A stretch of DNA of 25,725 nt. It comes from Candidatus Dormiibacterota bacterium. GTDB lineage: Bacteria; Chloroflexota; Dormibacteria; Dormibacterales; Dormibacteraceae. The DNA is taken from positions 1-25,725 of the forward strand of contig PLYD01000265.1 of assembly GCA_003151665.1 (NCBI GenBank), given 5' to 3'. The notes beneath the pieces are model-generated. The model made no database searches. It was not told the DNA's origin and was given only the letters and a program-made list of their open reading frames with translations. Both the position numbers and the translations under genes were made by a program. How positions within the stretch are numbered: the first letter of the stretch is position 1; each line of letters opens with the position of its first letter. Shown here one piece after another: positions 7,914 through 15,318 of this stretch.

Positions 7914-7931
7914 CCGAGCTTTCTTGGGGGC

Positions 7932-8315
7932 GTGAACCGCGCCCGCCGTCTCGCGCGCCTGTTGCGAATCCTCTCAGTCGTCATTGCCGAGCCAGGCCTC
8001 AACCCTCTCGAGTTGGCCGAACGCGCCGGTGTGTCCGAACGTACACTGCGCCGTGATCTCATCCAGCTGCGAGAGCTTGGCTACGAGATTTCATACACCG
8101 GTGGCTACGAGGTCCAGGAGAAGCTGAACTTGGAGGAAAAGTCTGCGCCCCGCTCGCTCGGCCGCGTCTACGAGCAGCACCTGGAGCTGCTGCGGAAGCA
8201 GCTGCCGAAGCGGATGGCGACCCAGGTGACCGAAGAGGTCGACGCCTTGGCGCCGGCGGCGCTGGCATCGCTGTTTGCTACCGCGATCGAGAGACACGCC
8301 GGGAGCTCAGATTGA
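7932..8315 (+). CDS. HTH transcriptional regulator (DeoR/HTH_11-like N-terminus)
   Basis: A 127-residue protein with an N-terminal winged-helix: LNPLELAERAGVSERTLRRDLIQLRELGYEI (about residues 23-53) matches HTH_11/DeoR-type DNA-binding domains found at the front of WYL and DeoR regulators. The tail after residue 65 is helical and has no recognisable ligand domain, so this is a short version. It starts with GTG behind a GGGGG tract. Its stop overlaps the TTG start of the M24 peptidase by four bases, so it is co-translated with that enzyme and may control it. Confidence 0.78.
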   Translation: MNRARRLARLLRILSVVIAEPGLNPLELAERAGVSERTLRRDLIQLRELGYEISYTGGYEVQEKLNLEEKSAPRSLGRVYEQHLELLRKQLPKRMATQVTEEVDALAPAALASLFATAIERHAGSSD

Positions 8316-9448
8316 AACCGCTGGTCCTGATTCCCAGTGGTGAGTCGGATGCCGACTTCGCCTATGCATCAGGTTTTCCCGTGGAAACCGGTCTCTATAT
8401 CCGGTTTGGGGACGGAGACGACGTGCTCGTGGCCAGCCCGCTGGAGATCGACCGCGCACGCGTCCAGAGCAAGGCGGCCCGCAAGCTGGGTTTTGCCGAG
8501 GCCGGCTTCGTCGACCATGGCGAGTTCGCGTCGTGGCCCCGGCTGGCCGCCAGGATGCTGCGGGAGAAGGGCCTGGAGGAGGCCCGGGTGTCGCCGCGGC
8601 TGCAGGCCGCTTACCTCGAGGAGCTCCGCTCCACCGGCGTCGCCGTCGACATCGACCACGAGCTTTTCAAGGCTGAGCGAAGGCATAAGTCCGTGGAGGA
8701 GGCAAGCTTCATCCGGGCCGCGCAGCGCGCTGCCGAGGCGGCGGTGACTGAGGTCGTCCGCCAGCTGGCGCAAGCCGAGATCAAAGACGGCCTGCTCTGG
8801 CTGGAGGGCCGGCCGCTCACCTCGGAGCGGCTTTACGCGCGCGCCCAACTACTGCTGGGCGAGATGGGCTTCAGCTGCCCGGACATGATCGTTGCCGGAT
8901 CGCCCGAATGCGCGATGCCGCACTTTCGCGGCGAAGGGCCGATCCGAGCCAACGCACCTGTGATCATCGACATCTTTCCAGCGGGCCGCACGAGCCATTA
9001 CCACGGCGACCTCACCCGGACGGTCGTCGTTGGCGACGTCCCGGACGAGATCAGGCGGATGCACGCATCTACGCTCCAAGCGCTGGATGCCGGCATCGAG
9101 TCCATCCGGGCGGGCATGCCTGGCCGGGACGTCCATGCCGCCGTGTGCCAGGTGCTGGTCGACCGCGGGTACGGAACGACGACCAAGGGCTTCGAGGGCC
9201 CGGAGGGCGGGCCGAAGATGAACCACAGCACGGGCCATGGCGTGGGGCTGGACGTACACGAGGCCCCGTCTCTGCGTGGATCCAGCGAGGAGGCCCTCAT
9301 GGAGGGCGACGTGGTGACTGTCGAGCCCGGGCTCTACCTGCTGGGCCTGGGCGGCGTCCGCATCGAGGACACGGGCATGGTCACGGCCAACGGCTTCGAA
9401 AACTTCACCACCCTCACCCGAAGCCTCGACCCCAAGGACTACCTTTAG
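8312..9448 (+). CDS. M24-family metallopeptidase (Xaa-Pro aminopeptidase/dipeptidase-like)
   Basis: A 378-residue two-domain protein: a creatinase-like N-terminal domain (about 1-130) and a pita-bread M24 catalytic domain. All five metal ligands are present: Asp220 (VIIDIFP), Asp233 (HGDLTRT), His309 (STGHGVGLDVHE), Glu338 (TVEPGLY) and Glu352 (VRIEDTG). The supporting histidine in DVHEAPS is also there. It should therefore be an active dinuclear-metal peptidase cleaving at Xaa-Pro or processing short peptides in the cytoplasm. The start is TTG, overlapping the regulator stop (TTGA). Exact substrate is undetermined. Confidence 0.9.
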   Translation: MKPLVLIPSGESDADFAYASGFPVETGLYIRFGDGDDVLVASPLEIDRARVQSKAARKLGFAEAGFVDHGEFASWPRLAARMLREKGLEEARVSPRLQAAYLEELRSTGVAVDIDHELFKAERRHKSVEEASFIRAAQRAAEAAVTEVVRQLAQAEIKDGLLWLEGRPLTSERLYARAQLLLGEMGFSCPDMIVAGSPECAMPHFRGEGPIRANAPVIIDIFPAGRTSHYHGDLTRTVVVGDVPDEIRRMHASTLQALDAGIESIRAGMPGRDVHAAVCQVLVDRGYGTTTKGFEGPEGGPKMNHSTGHGVGLDVHEAPSLRGSSEEALMEGDVVTVEPGLYLLGLGGVRIEDTGMVTANGFENFTTLTRSLDPKDYL

Positions 9449-9453
9449 GCCGG

Positions 9454-9924
9454 TTGGCTGCGGTGGCAGGTGGATTGCGGCTCGAGCACGACGACCAGGT
9501 GACCGACGGCGTTTGCGCCAGGTGTGGAGCGCCTTACGACAGCGTCATCGGCGTCCTTTATGAGGACGAGGAAGCGATCGCCATTTACAGGGCCGACCTG
9601 TTCGACCACTTCCATCGTGACCCGGAACCCCGCGCGGTCCTATCGATCGCGGTGGGTGACTGGCAGGACGGTACCGACCACTCGGACCGCTGCTCAGCCG
9701 CCATCGAGGCCTGGGCCGAGGGCGGCCGGGTGCACATGGCTTTCAGCGACCGCGCCGGCTCACCGTGGCAGGAGCTGGATGTCGTGAGCTGGCAGCTGTC
9801 CAGCAAAGAGGCAGAGGCCAGCCCGCTGCGGGAGGCATTCCTGCGCCTCGCGGACCACGTCGCACGCCACGACCGTCGCCTGCGAAGAGTCCTGGCGCCG
9901 CGGAGCTCAGCGCCGCCACTGTAA
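9454..9924 (+). CDS. Hypothetical protein with one CxxC, about 156 aa
   Basis: Not recognised. There is a single CARCG knuckle near the N-terminus, then GVLYEDEEAIAIYRADLFDHFH and an acidic middle section resembling small cytosolic proteins of unknown function. The C-terminus is arginine-rich (HVARHDRRLRRVL). The start is uncertain: TTG 9454 has a TAGG four bases upstream, while GTG 9463, TTG 9475 and GTG 9499 are alternatives. It follows the peptidase stop by only a few bases and probably shares its transcript. Confidence 0.6.
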   Translation: MAAVAGGLRLEHDDQVTDGVCARCGAPYDSVIGVLYEDEEAIAIYRADLFDHFHRDPEPRAVLSIAVGDWQDGTDHSDRCSAAIEAWAEGGRVHMAFSDRAGSPWQELDVVSWQLSSKEAEASPLREAFLRLADHVARHDRRLRRVLAPRSSAPPL

Positions 9925-9943
9925 ACCCCCGCTTTACATCGGG

Positions 9944-9949
9944 TATGAT
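9944..9949 (+). promoter_or_regulatory. -10 box TATGAT of a leaderless promoter
   Basis: TATGAT ends exactly 6 bases before the ATG at 9956, so the predicted first transcribed base is at or next to the start codon. No Shine-Dalgarno precedes the ATG, which supports leaderless translation. Confidence 0.6.
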
Positions 9950-9955
9950 GCCCCG

Positions 9956-10588
9956 ATGCCTCGGGTGGAGACGCTCGGCCAGCGCATCCGGCGCCTCCGT
10001 CACGACCGTGGCATGAGCCTCGCCAAGGTGAGCGGTGGCGATTTCAGCCGAGCCTTTCTCAACCAGGTCGAGCTTGGTCGAAGCCAGCCGTCCACCCGTG
10101 TCCTACGAGTGATCGCCGGACGTCTCGGGACGGAGGTCGACTACCTGTTGGAAGGCCGACAGCCCGCGATGGAGCGAGAGCTGGCTCTCGAGAAGGCTCG
10201 TCTGCTGGTCGCACGAGGTCATGCGCGTCGTGCGCTTGCCGCTCTAGCCACCGTGGCCGAGTCGTTCGACTGGCCCCTGGGCACCGACGCGAGGCTGTGC
10301 CAAGCGGAAGCCTTGATCATGCTCGGGCGCGACGAAGAGGCCGCCGAGCTGCTATCAGCCGAGAAGCTGGTGATCGCCGCCCAGCACGACAACCACCGCC
10401 TTCACCGTTTGCACTCTCTGCTGCGGGGCGAGTTATTGTCGATCGGGGATGGCGACCTCGAGAGCGCGGCGCACGCTCATCTCCGATTGGCTGACAGGGC
10501 GCAGCGGGCTGCCAACAGCCACGACGCGCTGGAGCACTACCGCGCGGCGAGGGTCCTTCTCGAGGTCAGAGCCCCGACTGGAAGGTGA
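9956..10588 (+). CDS. XRE-family regulator with C-terminal helical repeats
   Basis: A 210-residue protein. An N-terminal Cro/C1-type HTH (LGQRIRRLRHDRGMSLAKVS ... FLNQVELGRSQPSTRVLRVIAGRLGTEVDYLLEG, residues 7-67) is followed by about 140 residues of paired helices (ALEKARLLVARGHARRALAALATVAE; LCQAEALIMLGRDEEAAELL; SHDALEHYRAARVLLE) resembling TPR units. TPR-bearing XRE proteins often sense peptides (the RRNPP group), but that role is not shown here. The promoter is leaderless. The 3' end overlaps the convergent membrane-protein gene by 23 bases. Confidence 0.82.
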   Translation: MPRVETLGQRIRRLRHDRGMSLAKVSGGDFSRAFLNQVELGRSQPSTRVLRVIAGRLGTEVDYLLEGRQPAMERELALEKARLLVARGHARRALAALATVAESFDWPLGTDARLCQAEALIMLGRDEEAAELLSAEKLVIAAQHDNHRLHRLHSLLRGELLSIGDGDLESAAHAHLRLADRAQRAANSHDALEHYRAARVLLEVRAPTGR

Positions 10589-11228
10589 ACTTGGGCGGCG
10601 GGTTGACGGTCGGCGGCCCGATCTCGAGCGTGATCACCTCGTGCGCCTTGAGGACGATCGCGGCTGGATCGCCTGTGTAGAGCTGCGGCCCCTTGCCATC
10701 GCTCAGATCGACATAGACCACGAGCTTCTGGTCGGGCGTCAGGATGAACTTCGACACGTGCGTCGCGTCCAATGGCTCCGGGGTCCCCTTCGAGACCTGC
10801 CAGACCTTGAAGAAATCACCAAGCGTGAACGTGCGGCCTTTCGGCGACTCGATATGGATCACGCCGGGAGACTCGGCGTGCATGTGCAGCCAGTAGAAGC
10901 AGCTTGTCAATCGGCCGATGTCGCTCGGGATGAAAACCGGGTTGCCCTGGTAAAGGATCTGCAGGGCAGTGTGATAGTGGACCTGGGTGTGTTCGAGCGC
11001 ATCGCACGGGATACCGCTCGCAGCCGGAACCACGACGGCGGGCTTCCCCTGGGACTGGACGACGCCATAGATGATCAGAATGATCGCCGCCACCACTAGG
11101 ATGCCGCCGATTGCGATCGGAAGCAACGGCAGCTCGGATCCTTTTTTGACCTTCACTGGCGGCCGGCGCCCTGACGTCGATTTCGCCTTGGCACCCCGCA
11201 CGGCCGCCTTGGTTCGGGTCTGACTCAC
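10566..11228 (-). CDS. Membrane-anchored histidine-rich extracytoplasmic protein
   Basis: A 220-residue protein with a basic cytoplasmic N-terminus (about 40 residues, RTKAAVRGAKAKSTSGRRPP), one transmembrane helix (LPIAIGGILVVAAIILIIYG) and a soluble outer domain. The outer domain carries His clusters VHYH and LHMHAES plus GVIHIESP and TFTLGDFFKVWQ. The HxH motifs, an acidic partner and two cysteines suggest a metal-binding fold, but I cannot name the family. The GTG at 11228 is preferred: a TATTCT box lies 9 bases upstream, and the longer ATG version would read through the promoter. It is divergent from rpsF. Confidence 0.7.
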   Translation of the reverse strand: MSQTRTKAAVRGAKAKSTSGRRPPVKVKKGSELPLLPIAIGGILVVAAIILIIYGVVQSQGKPAVVVPAASGIPCDALEHTQVHYHTALQILYQGNPVFIPSDIGRLTSCFYWLHMHAESPGVIHIESPKGRTFTLGDFFKVWQVSKGTPEPLDATHVSKFILTPDQKLVVYVDLSDGKGPQLYTGDPAAIVLKAHEVITLEIGPPTVNPPPKFTFQSGL

Positions 11229-11259
11229 TCGACTGATAGAATACCGACCTAACCTTTCT

Positions 11260-11300
11260 GGCCTCGGCCGGTGGCAACCGCCCCCGATCGATACGAGGCC
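11260..11300 (+). promoter_or_regulatory. Candidate S6:S18-binding leader of rpsF operon
   Basis: The 5' UTR of rpsF can fold into an outer stem GGCCTCG/CGAGGCC (7 bp, perfect) enclosing a CGGT/ACCG hairpin with a GGCA loop. A CCCCCGA stretch with a CCG trinucleotide sits on the 3' side of the inner stem. A two-helix element with an unpaired CCG is the hallmark of the known S6:S18 autoregulatory motif, and the operon here encodes both proteins. The match is structural by eye only. Confidence 0.45.
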
Positions 11301-11325
11301 TGAACCCATAGGAAGGAGGTCCCCG

Positions 11326-11733
11326 TTGCGGGATTACGAAGTTCTGTACATCGTGCGTGCCGACCTCGAAGACGACAAGGTCCAAGACATCGTCAAGCGG
11401 GTGAACACGCTGATCGAAAAAGCCGGCGGCTCGGTGGAACGGACCAACGTCTGGGGCAAGCGCAGGCTCGCCTACGAGGTCAAGCACCAGAAGGAGGGCT
11501 CGTATGTCCTCCAGGACTTCCAGATTGGTCCTGACGGCATCCCCCAGCTCGAAGCACAGCTCAAGATCACCGAAGAGGTTTTGCGCCATCTGATCGTGCG
11601 CAAGCCTGACAAGCCGACGCCGACCCCGACCCCCGTTGCACCGCCGCCGGCGGAGGTCGTCCTGGAACCCATCGCAGTGGATTCGAGTGGCGCGGCGGAA
11701 CGGTTGGATGGTGCGAGTGTGGAGGACGCTTAG
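11326..11733 (+). CDS. rpsF: 30S ribosomal protein S6
   Basis: A 135-residue S6 protein of the small-subunit platform, where it pairs with S18. The N-terminus RDYEVLYIVRADLED, the central VNTLIEKAGGSVERTNVWGKRRLAYEV and KHQKEGSYVLQDFQ are family hallmarks. The last about 35 residues are a proline/threonine-rich then acidic extension (PTPTPTPVAPPPAEV) beyond the normal 95-100 residues. The start is TTG behind a very strong GGAAGGAGG ribosome-binding site. It is the first gene of rpsF-ssb-rpsR. Confidence 0.96.
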   Translation: MRDYEVLYIVRADLEDDKVQDIVKRVNTLIEKAGGSVERTNVWGKRRLAYEVKHQKEGSYVLQDFQIGPDGIPQLEAQLKITEEVLRHLIVRKPDKPTPTPTPVAPPPAEVVLEPIAVDSSGAAERLDGASVEDA

Positions 11734-12207
11734 ATGTCGAATCTCAACAAAGCGCTGTTGATCGGCCGTTTGACCAAGGACCCGGAGATGCGTTACACGC
11801 CAAGCGGAACGGCGGTGACGAACTTCAGCATCGCCACCAATCGCTGGTCGACGGGGCCCGACGGCGAGCGCAAGGAGTTCACTGACTACCACAACATCGT
11901 CGCGTACCCGATCGGCAAGAGAAACCTCGCGGAGACGGTGGCGCAGTACACGCGCAAGGGTGCCCTGGTTTACGTCGAAGGCCGCATCCAGACGCGCTCG
12001 TGGGAGGGCCAGGACGGCCAGAAGCGACGTGTCACCGAGATCATCGCCAACGACGTCCAGTTTCTCGAGCCGCGCGGTTCGGGCAGTTCGGGCGGTTCGG
12101 GCGGCGGAGCCGGCGTTGCTCATGGCGCTCCCGCGGCCACGCATGACGATATTCCCGCTCCGGACGACGCGCCTCGCGATGTCGACCCGGACGACATTCC
12201 GTTTTAG
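11734..12207 (+). CDS. ssb: Single-stranded DNA-binding protein
   Basis: A 157-residue SSB that coats single-stranded DNA in replication and repair. The OB fold covers about residues 1-108 (LNKALLIGRLTKDPEMRYTP ... VEGRIQTRSWEGQDGQKRR). A glycine/serine-rich linker with a GSSGGSGGG stretch follows, and the protein ends in the acidic partner-binding tip DPDDIPF. The ATG immediately follows the rpsF stop codon, as usual for the S6-SSB-S18 operon. Confidence 0.96.
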   Translation: MSNLNKALLIGRLTKDPEMRYTPSGTAVTNFSIATNRWSTGPDGERKEFTDYHNIVAYPIGKRNLAETVAQYTRKGALVYVEGRIQTRSWEGQDGQKRRVTEIIANDVQFLEPRGSGSSGGSGGGAGVAHGAPAATHDDIPAPDDAPRDVDPDDIPF

Positions 12208-12216
12208 GAGAGACCG

Positions 12217-12489
12217 ATGGCAGTAAACCGTCCACCACGTGAAAGCTCCTCCTCGTCGAGAGGGGGCCCGAAGCGCCAGCACCGCAAGGTGTGCAGCTTC
12301 TGCGTCGAGAAGATCAACCACATCGACTACAAGGAGATCTCGCGCCTGCGGCGCTTCGTGAGCGACCGCGGCAAGATCCTGCCGCGTCGCGTGACCGGCA
12401 CTTGCGCCAGGCACCAACGCCCGCTGACCACGGCGCTGGAGAGGGCCAGAGCGATCGCTCTGCTTCCTTACACAACCGAACAGCATTAG
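12217..12489 (+). CDS. rpsR: 30S ribosomal protein S18
   Basis: A 90-residue S18. A serine/arginine-rich N-terminus precedes the core [17 protein letters not shown], then [25 protein letters not shown] and an [10 protein letters not shown] end. Cysteines in CSFC plus CARH mark the zinc-binding (C+) S18 version. The start has a GGAGAG ribosome-binding site. A strong hairpin follows the stop codon directly. Confidence 0.96.
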   Translation: MAVNRPPRESSSSSRGGPKRQHRKVCSFCVEKINHIDYKEISRLRRFVSDRGKILPRRVTGTCARHQRPLTTALERARAIALLPYTTEQH

Positions 12490-12490
12490 T

Positions 12491-12518
12491 AGGGTCCGGG
12501 CCACAAGGCCTGGACCCT
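12491..12518 (+). terminator. Strong hairpin ending the rpsF-ssb-rpsR operon
   Basis: A 12-bp stem (AGGGTCCGGGCC with GGCCTGGACCCT, one G-T pair) with an ACAA loop starts two bases after the rpsR stop. There is no T-tract behind it, so termination may be of the U-less type, or the hairpin may instead protect the mRNA end. Confidence 0.6.
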
Positions 12519-12528
12519 AATTCGCCGG

Positions 12529-12534
12529 TAGAAT
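12529..12534 (+). promoter_or_regulatory. Possible -10 box (TAGAAT) for the aminotransferase-serA cluster
   Basis: TAGAAT lies 37 bases before the ATG at 12572, directly after the operon-end hairpin. It would give a leader of about 30 nt. No good -35 is visible. Confidence 0.35.
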
Positions 12535-12571
12535 TCACCTCGCCGCCGCAACCTTTATCGGAGCGCGCCCA

Positions 12572-13732
12572 ATGATCTTCCAGACCCAGCTTCGGATCCC
12601 CGGCCCGACGCAGCTGCCGGAGCGCGTCGTGCGCAGCATGAATCGCCCGATGATCGATCACCGCGGCCCCGAGTTCGCGGAGATCCTGGCGGAGATCACC
12701 ACCGGCGCCAAGCGCGTGTTCAAGACGTCCAACGACCTCTTGCTTCTGACCAGCTCAGGAACCGGCGGGCTCGAGTCTGCGATTGCGAACCTGGTGTCTC
12801 CTGGAGACGAGGTCGTCGCCGCGCTGTGCGGAAACTTCGGCGAGCGGTTCGCAGCCCTGGCCGCCGCTTACGGCGCAGACGTGGTGCGCCTCGAGTTCGA
12901 ATGGGGACAGCCGGTGGATGCGGCTGACCTGGCCGCCGTGTTGGAACGGCACCCAAACGCGAAGGTCGTGCTTCTCACGCACAACGAGACGTCTACCGGC
13001 CTGACCAACCCGCTGCAGGCGCTCGCCCGTGTCGCTCATGACGCGGGAAGAATCGTTGTGGTCGACGGCGTCAGCTCCATCAGCTCAATCGCAATTGAGA
13101 CGGACGCTTGGGGTGTCGACGTCGCGGTGACCGGCTCTCAGAAAGGCTGGATGGCGCCGCCAGGATTGGCCCTGGTCAGCGTCAGCGACCGTGCGTGGGC
13201 GCAGCAGGCGAAGGCTCGATCTCCCCGCTTCTACTTCGACTGGAAGGAAGCCAAGACCTGGGCCGACAAGGGCATGACTCCATTCACGCCGGCGATCGGG
13301 GTTGTCTTCGCGCTTCAGGAAGGCATGCGCATGCTGGAGGAAGAGGGTCTCGAAGCTGTGTACGAGCGCCACGAGCGTCTGGCTCGAGCCACGCAGGCAG
13401 GTCTCGAGGCGCTCGGCTTCCGGCTGTATGCGCAGGCTGGCTATCGCTCGAACACTGTGACGTCGGCCACTCCTCCGCCCGGGCTCGACGTCGCCGCCCT
13501 GCGCAAGCTTCTCAACGACAAGTACGGCGTCGTGATCGCCGGCGGCCAGGGCAAGATGACGGGGAAGATGATCCGTGTCGGACACCTTGGCGCGATCGCC
13601 GCGGGCGATGTCGTCCAGGTTCTGTGGGCAATCGAGCAGGCTCTCGAGGAGCTGGACATCGCGCCGTCCGACGGTCGAGGCGTGGCCGCGATCACCGCTT
13701 CACTGCAGGGCGTCGCCGCCGCGACCCGGTAG
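12572..13732 (+). CDS. Class V PLP aminotransferase (alanine-glyoxylate / serine-pyruvate type)
   Basis: A 386-residue PLP-dependent aminotransferase. The N-terminal IPGPTQLPERV and DHRGPEF, the SSGTGGLE phosphate-binding turn (61-68), the PLP-ring aspartate in IVVVDGVSS (Asp165) and the Schiff-base lysine in GSQKGWMAPPG (Lys191) place it in the AGXT/serine-glyoxylate group. It moves an amino group between alanine or serine and glyoxylate or pyruvate. Immediately downstream is serA (five bases), so it could instead act as the phosphoserine aminotransferase of serine synthesis. The sequence alone does not decide between these. Confidence 0.9.
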   Translation: MIFQTQLRIPGPTQLPERVVRSMNRPMIDHRGPEFAEILAEITTGAKRVFKTSNDLLLLTSSGTGGLESAIANLVSPGDEVVAALCGNFGERFAALAAAYGADVVRLEFEWGQPVDAADLAAVLERHPNAKVVLLTHNETSTGLTNPLQALARVAHDAGRIVVVDGVSSISSIAIETDAWGVDVAVTGSQKGWMAPPGLALVSVSDRAWAQQAKARSPRFYFDWKEAKTWADKGMTPFTPAIGVVFALQEGMRMLEEEGLEAVYERHERLARATQAGLEALGFRLYAQAGYRSNTVTSATPPPGLDVAALRKLLNDKYGVVIAGGQGKMTGKMIRVGHLGAIAAGDVVQVLWAIEQALEELDIAPSDGRGVAAITASLQGVAAATR

Positions 13733-13737
13733 GCGAC

Positions 13738-15318
13738 TTGCCCCGGATCCTGGTCGCCGACCCGATCGCTGAGGACGGTCTCGAGCGTCTGCGTCGGGCA
13801 GGCGACGTGACGGTCGTGAGCAAGCTGCAGGAAGCAGAGCTGATCAAGCGCATCCCCGACTTCGATGCGCTCGTGGTCCGCAGCGAGACGAAGGTAACGG
13901 AGCCGATACTCGCGGCCGGGCGCCGGTTGCGCGTCGTGGGTCGTGCCGGAGTTGGCGTGGACAACATCGATGTGCCCGCGGCTACACGCAGGGGGATCCT
14001 CGTCGTGAACGCGCCACGCGGCAACATCGTCGCCGCCGCCGAGCACACGATTGCATTGCTGTTCGCGGTGGCGCGCTGGGTCGCGCAGGCCGACGCCTCG
14101 GTGAAGCGGGGCGAATGGACCAAATCGAAGTTCATGGGCACGGAGATCCGCGGCAAGACGCTTGGGGTCATCGGGCTGGGCAACGTCGGATCCGAGGTCG
14201 CGAAGCGGGCCCACGGTCTGGAGATGGAGGTGGTCGCCTACGACCCAGTCGTTTCCGTAGAGCGCGCAGAGCTGTTCAACGTCGAGCTGGTCAAGCTCGA
14301 CCAGCTGCTGGAGCGGGCCGACTTCGTGACCATCCACGTGCCACTCGTCGAGGCCAATCGCAAGCTCATCGGAGCCGCGGAGCTGGCGCTCATGAAACCG
14401 ACCGCGAGGCTGGTCAACACGTCCCGCGGCGGAATCGTTGACGAAGAAGCGTTGTACGACGCGCTCAAATCGGGCCGCCTCGCGGGCGCAGCATCAGATG
14501 TTTTCGTCAACGAGCCGGCCGGCGAGCATCCGCTATTCACGCTGCCTAACTTCGTCGCGACCCCGCACATCGCGGCCTCCACCTTAGAGGCGCAGGTGTC
14601 CGTCGCATTCGATGTCGCGGAGGAGGTCGCGGCGGTGCTCGCCGGCGACCTGCCGCGCCACGCGGTCAACGCTCCTTCATTACCGCCTGAAGAGCTGGCC
14701 TACCTCCGCCCCTTCGCCGGTCTCACCGAGCGCTTGGCCGCGCTTTACACGCAGCTGTTCGGCGGACGTGTGAGCGCGATCGAGCTCGACTTCGAAGGCG
14801 AGCTTGCCGAGCACGATGTCAACCTGCTGGTCGCGGCCGCCATCAAAGGAGTCCTGCAGCCGTTCACCGAAGACCGGATCAACCAGGTCAACGCGCGCCT
14901 CATCGCATCGAGCCGTGGCGTGAAGCTGGTCGAACGCCGCAGCCCGGCCCATGGCAGCTACGCGAGCCTGGTCACCTTGAGAATCGACGGCCACGAGATA
15001 TCCGGCACAGTGCTGATGGGTGAGCCGCGTGCAGTCCGCATCGATCTGTTTCGTGTCGACCTGGTGCCCGAAGGTCGCTTCCTCGTCAGCCGTCACGAAG
15101 ACCGGCCGGGAGTGGTTGGCCGCTTCGGCACGATCCTCGGCGAGCACGACGTCAACATCGCGAGTATGCAGGTGGGGCGCGATGGACCCCGAGGCAACGC
15201 GATGATGATCCTGGCCGTCGACGACCACGTCGAGACTGACGTGCTGACGCGACTTCGGGAAGTGGATGGGATGTCAGACCTGCGGTACGTCGAGCTCCGG
15301 GGAGACTCCGACGGCTGA
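13738..15318 (+). CDS. serA: D-3-phosphoglycerate dehydrogenase
   Basis: A 526-residue long-form SerA, oxidising 3-phosphoglycerate to 3-phosphohydroxypyruvate in serine synthesis. The Rossmann motif GLGNVG spans 146-151. The catalytic triad is Arg230 (NTSRGG), Glu259 (VNEP) and His277 (TPHIAAST). The intervening allosteric-substrate-binding domain is followed by a C-terminal ACT domain from about 455 (GRFLVSRHEDRPGVVGRFG ... NIASMQVGR) that normally binds L-serine for feedback inhibition. The start is TTG at 13738, five bases after the aminotransferase stop. Length is standard for the long type. Confidence 0.95.
   Translation: MPRILVADPIAEDGLERLRRAGDVTVVSKLQEAELIKRIPDFDALVVRSETKVTEPILAAGRRLRVVGRAGVGVDNIDVPAATRRGILVVNAPRGNIVAAAEHTIALLFAVARWVAQADASVKRGEWTKSKFMGTEIRGKTLGVIGLGNVGSEVAKRAHGLEMEVVAYDPVVSVERAELFNVELVKLDQLLERADFVTIHVPLVEANRKLIGAAELALMKPTARLVNTSRGGIVDEEALYDALKSGRLAGAASDVFVNEPAGEHPLFTLPNFVATPHIAASTLEAQVSVAFDVAEEVAAVLAGDLPRHAVNAPSLPPEELAYLRPFAGLTERLAALYTQLFGGRVSAIELDFEGELAEHDVNLLVAAAIKGVLQPFTEDRINQVNARLIASSRGVKLVERRSPAHGSYASLVTLRIDGHEISGTVLMGEPRAVRIDLFRVDLVPEGRFLVSRHEDRPGVVGRFGTILGEHDVNIASMQVGRDGPRGNAMMILAVDDHVETDVLTRLREVDGMSDLRYVELRGDSDG

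Noticed and set aside
10816..12504. 562-residue minus-strand open frame
   Set aside because: It runs antisense through rpsF, ssb and rpsR, which are certain genes.
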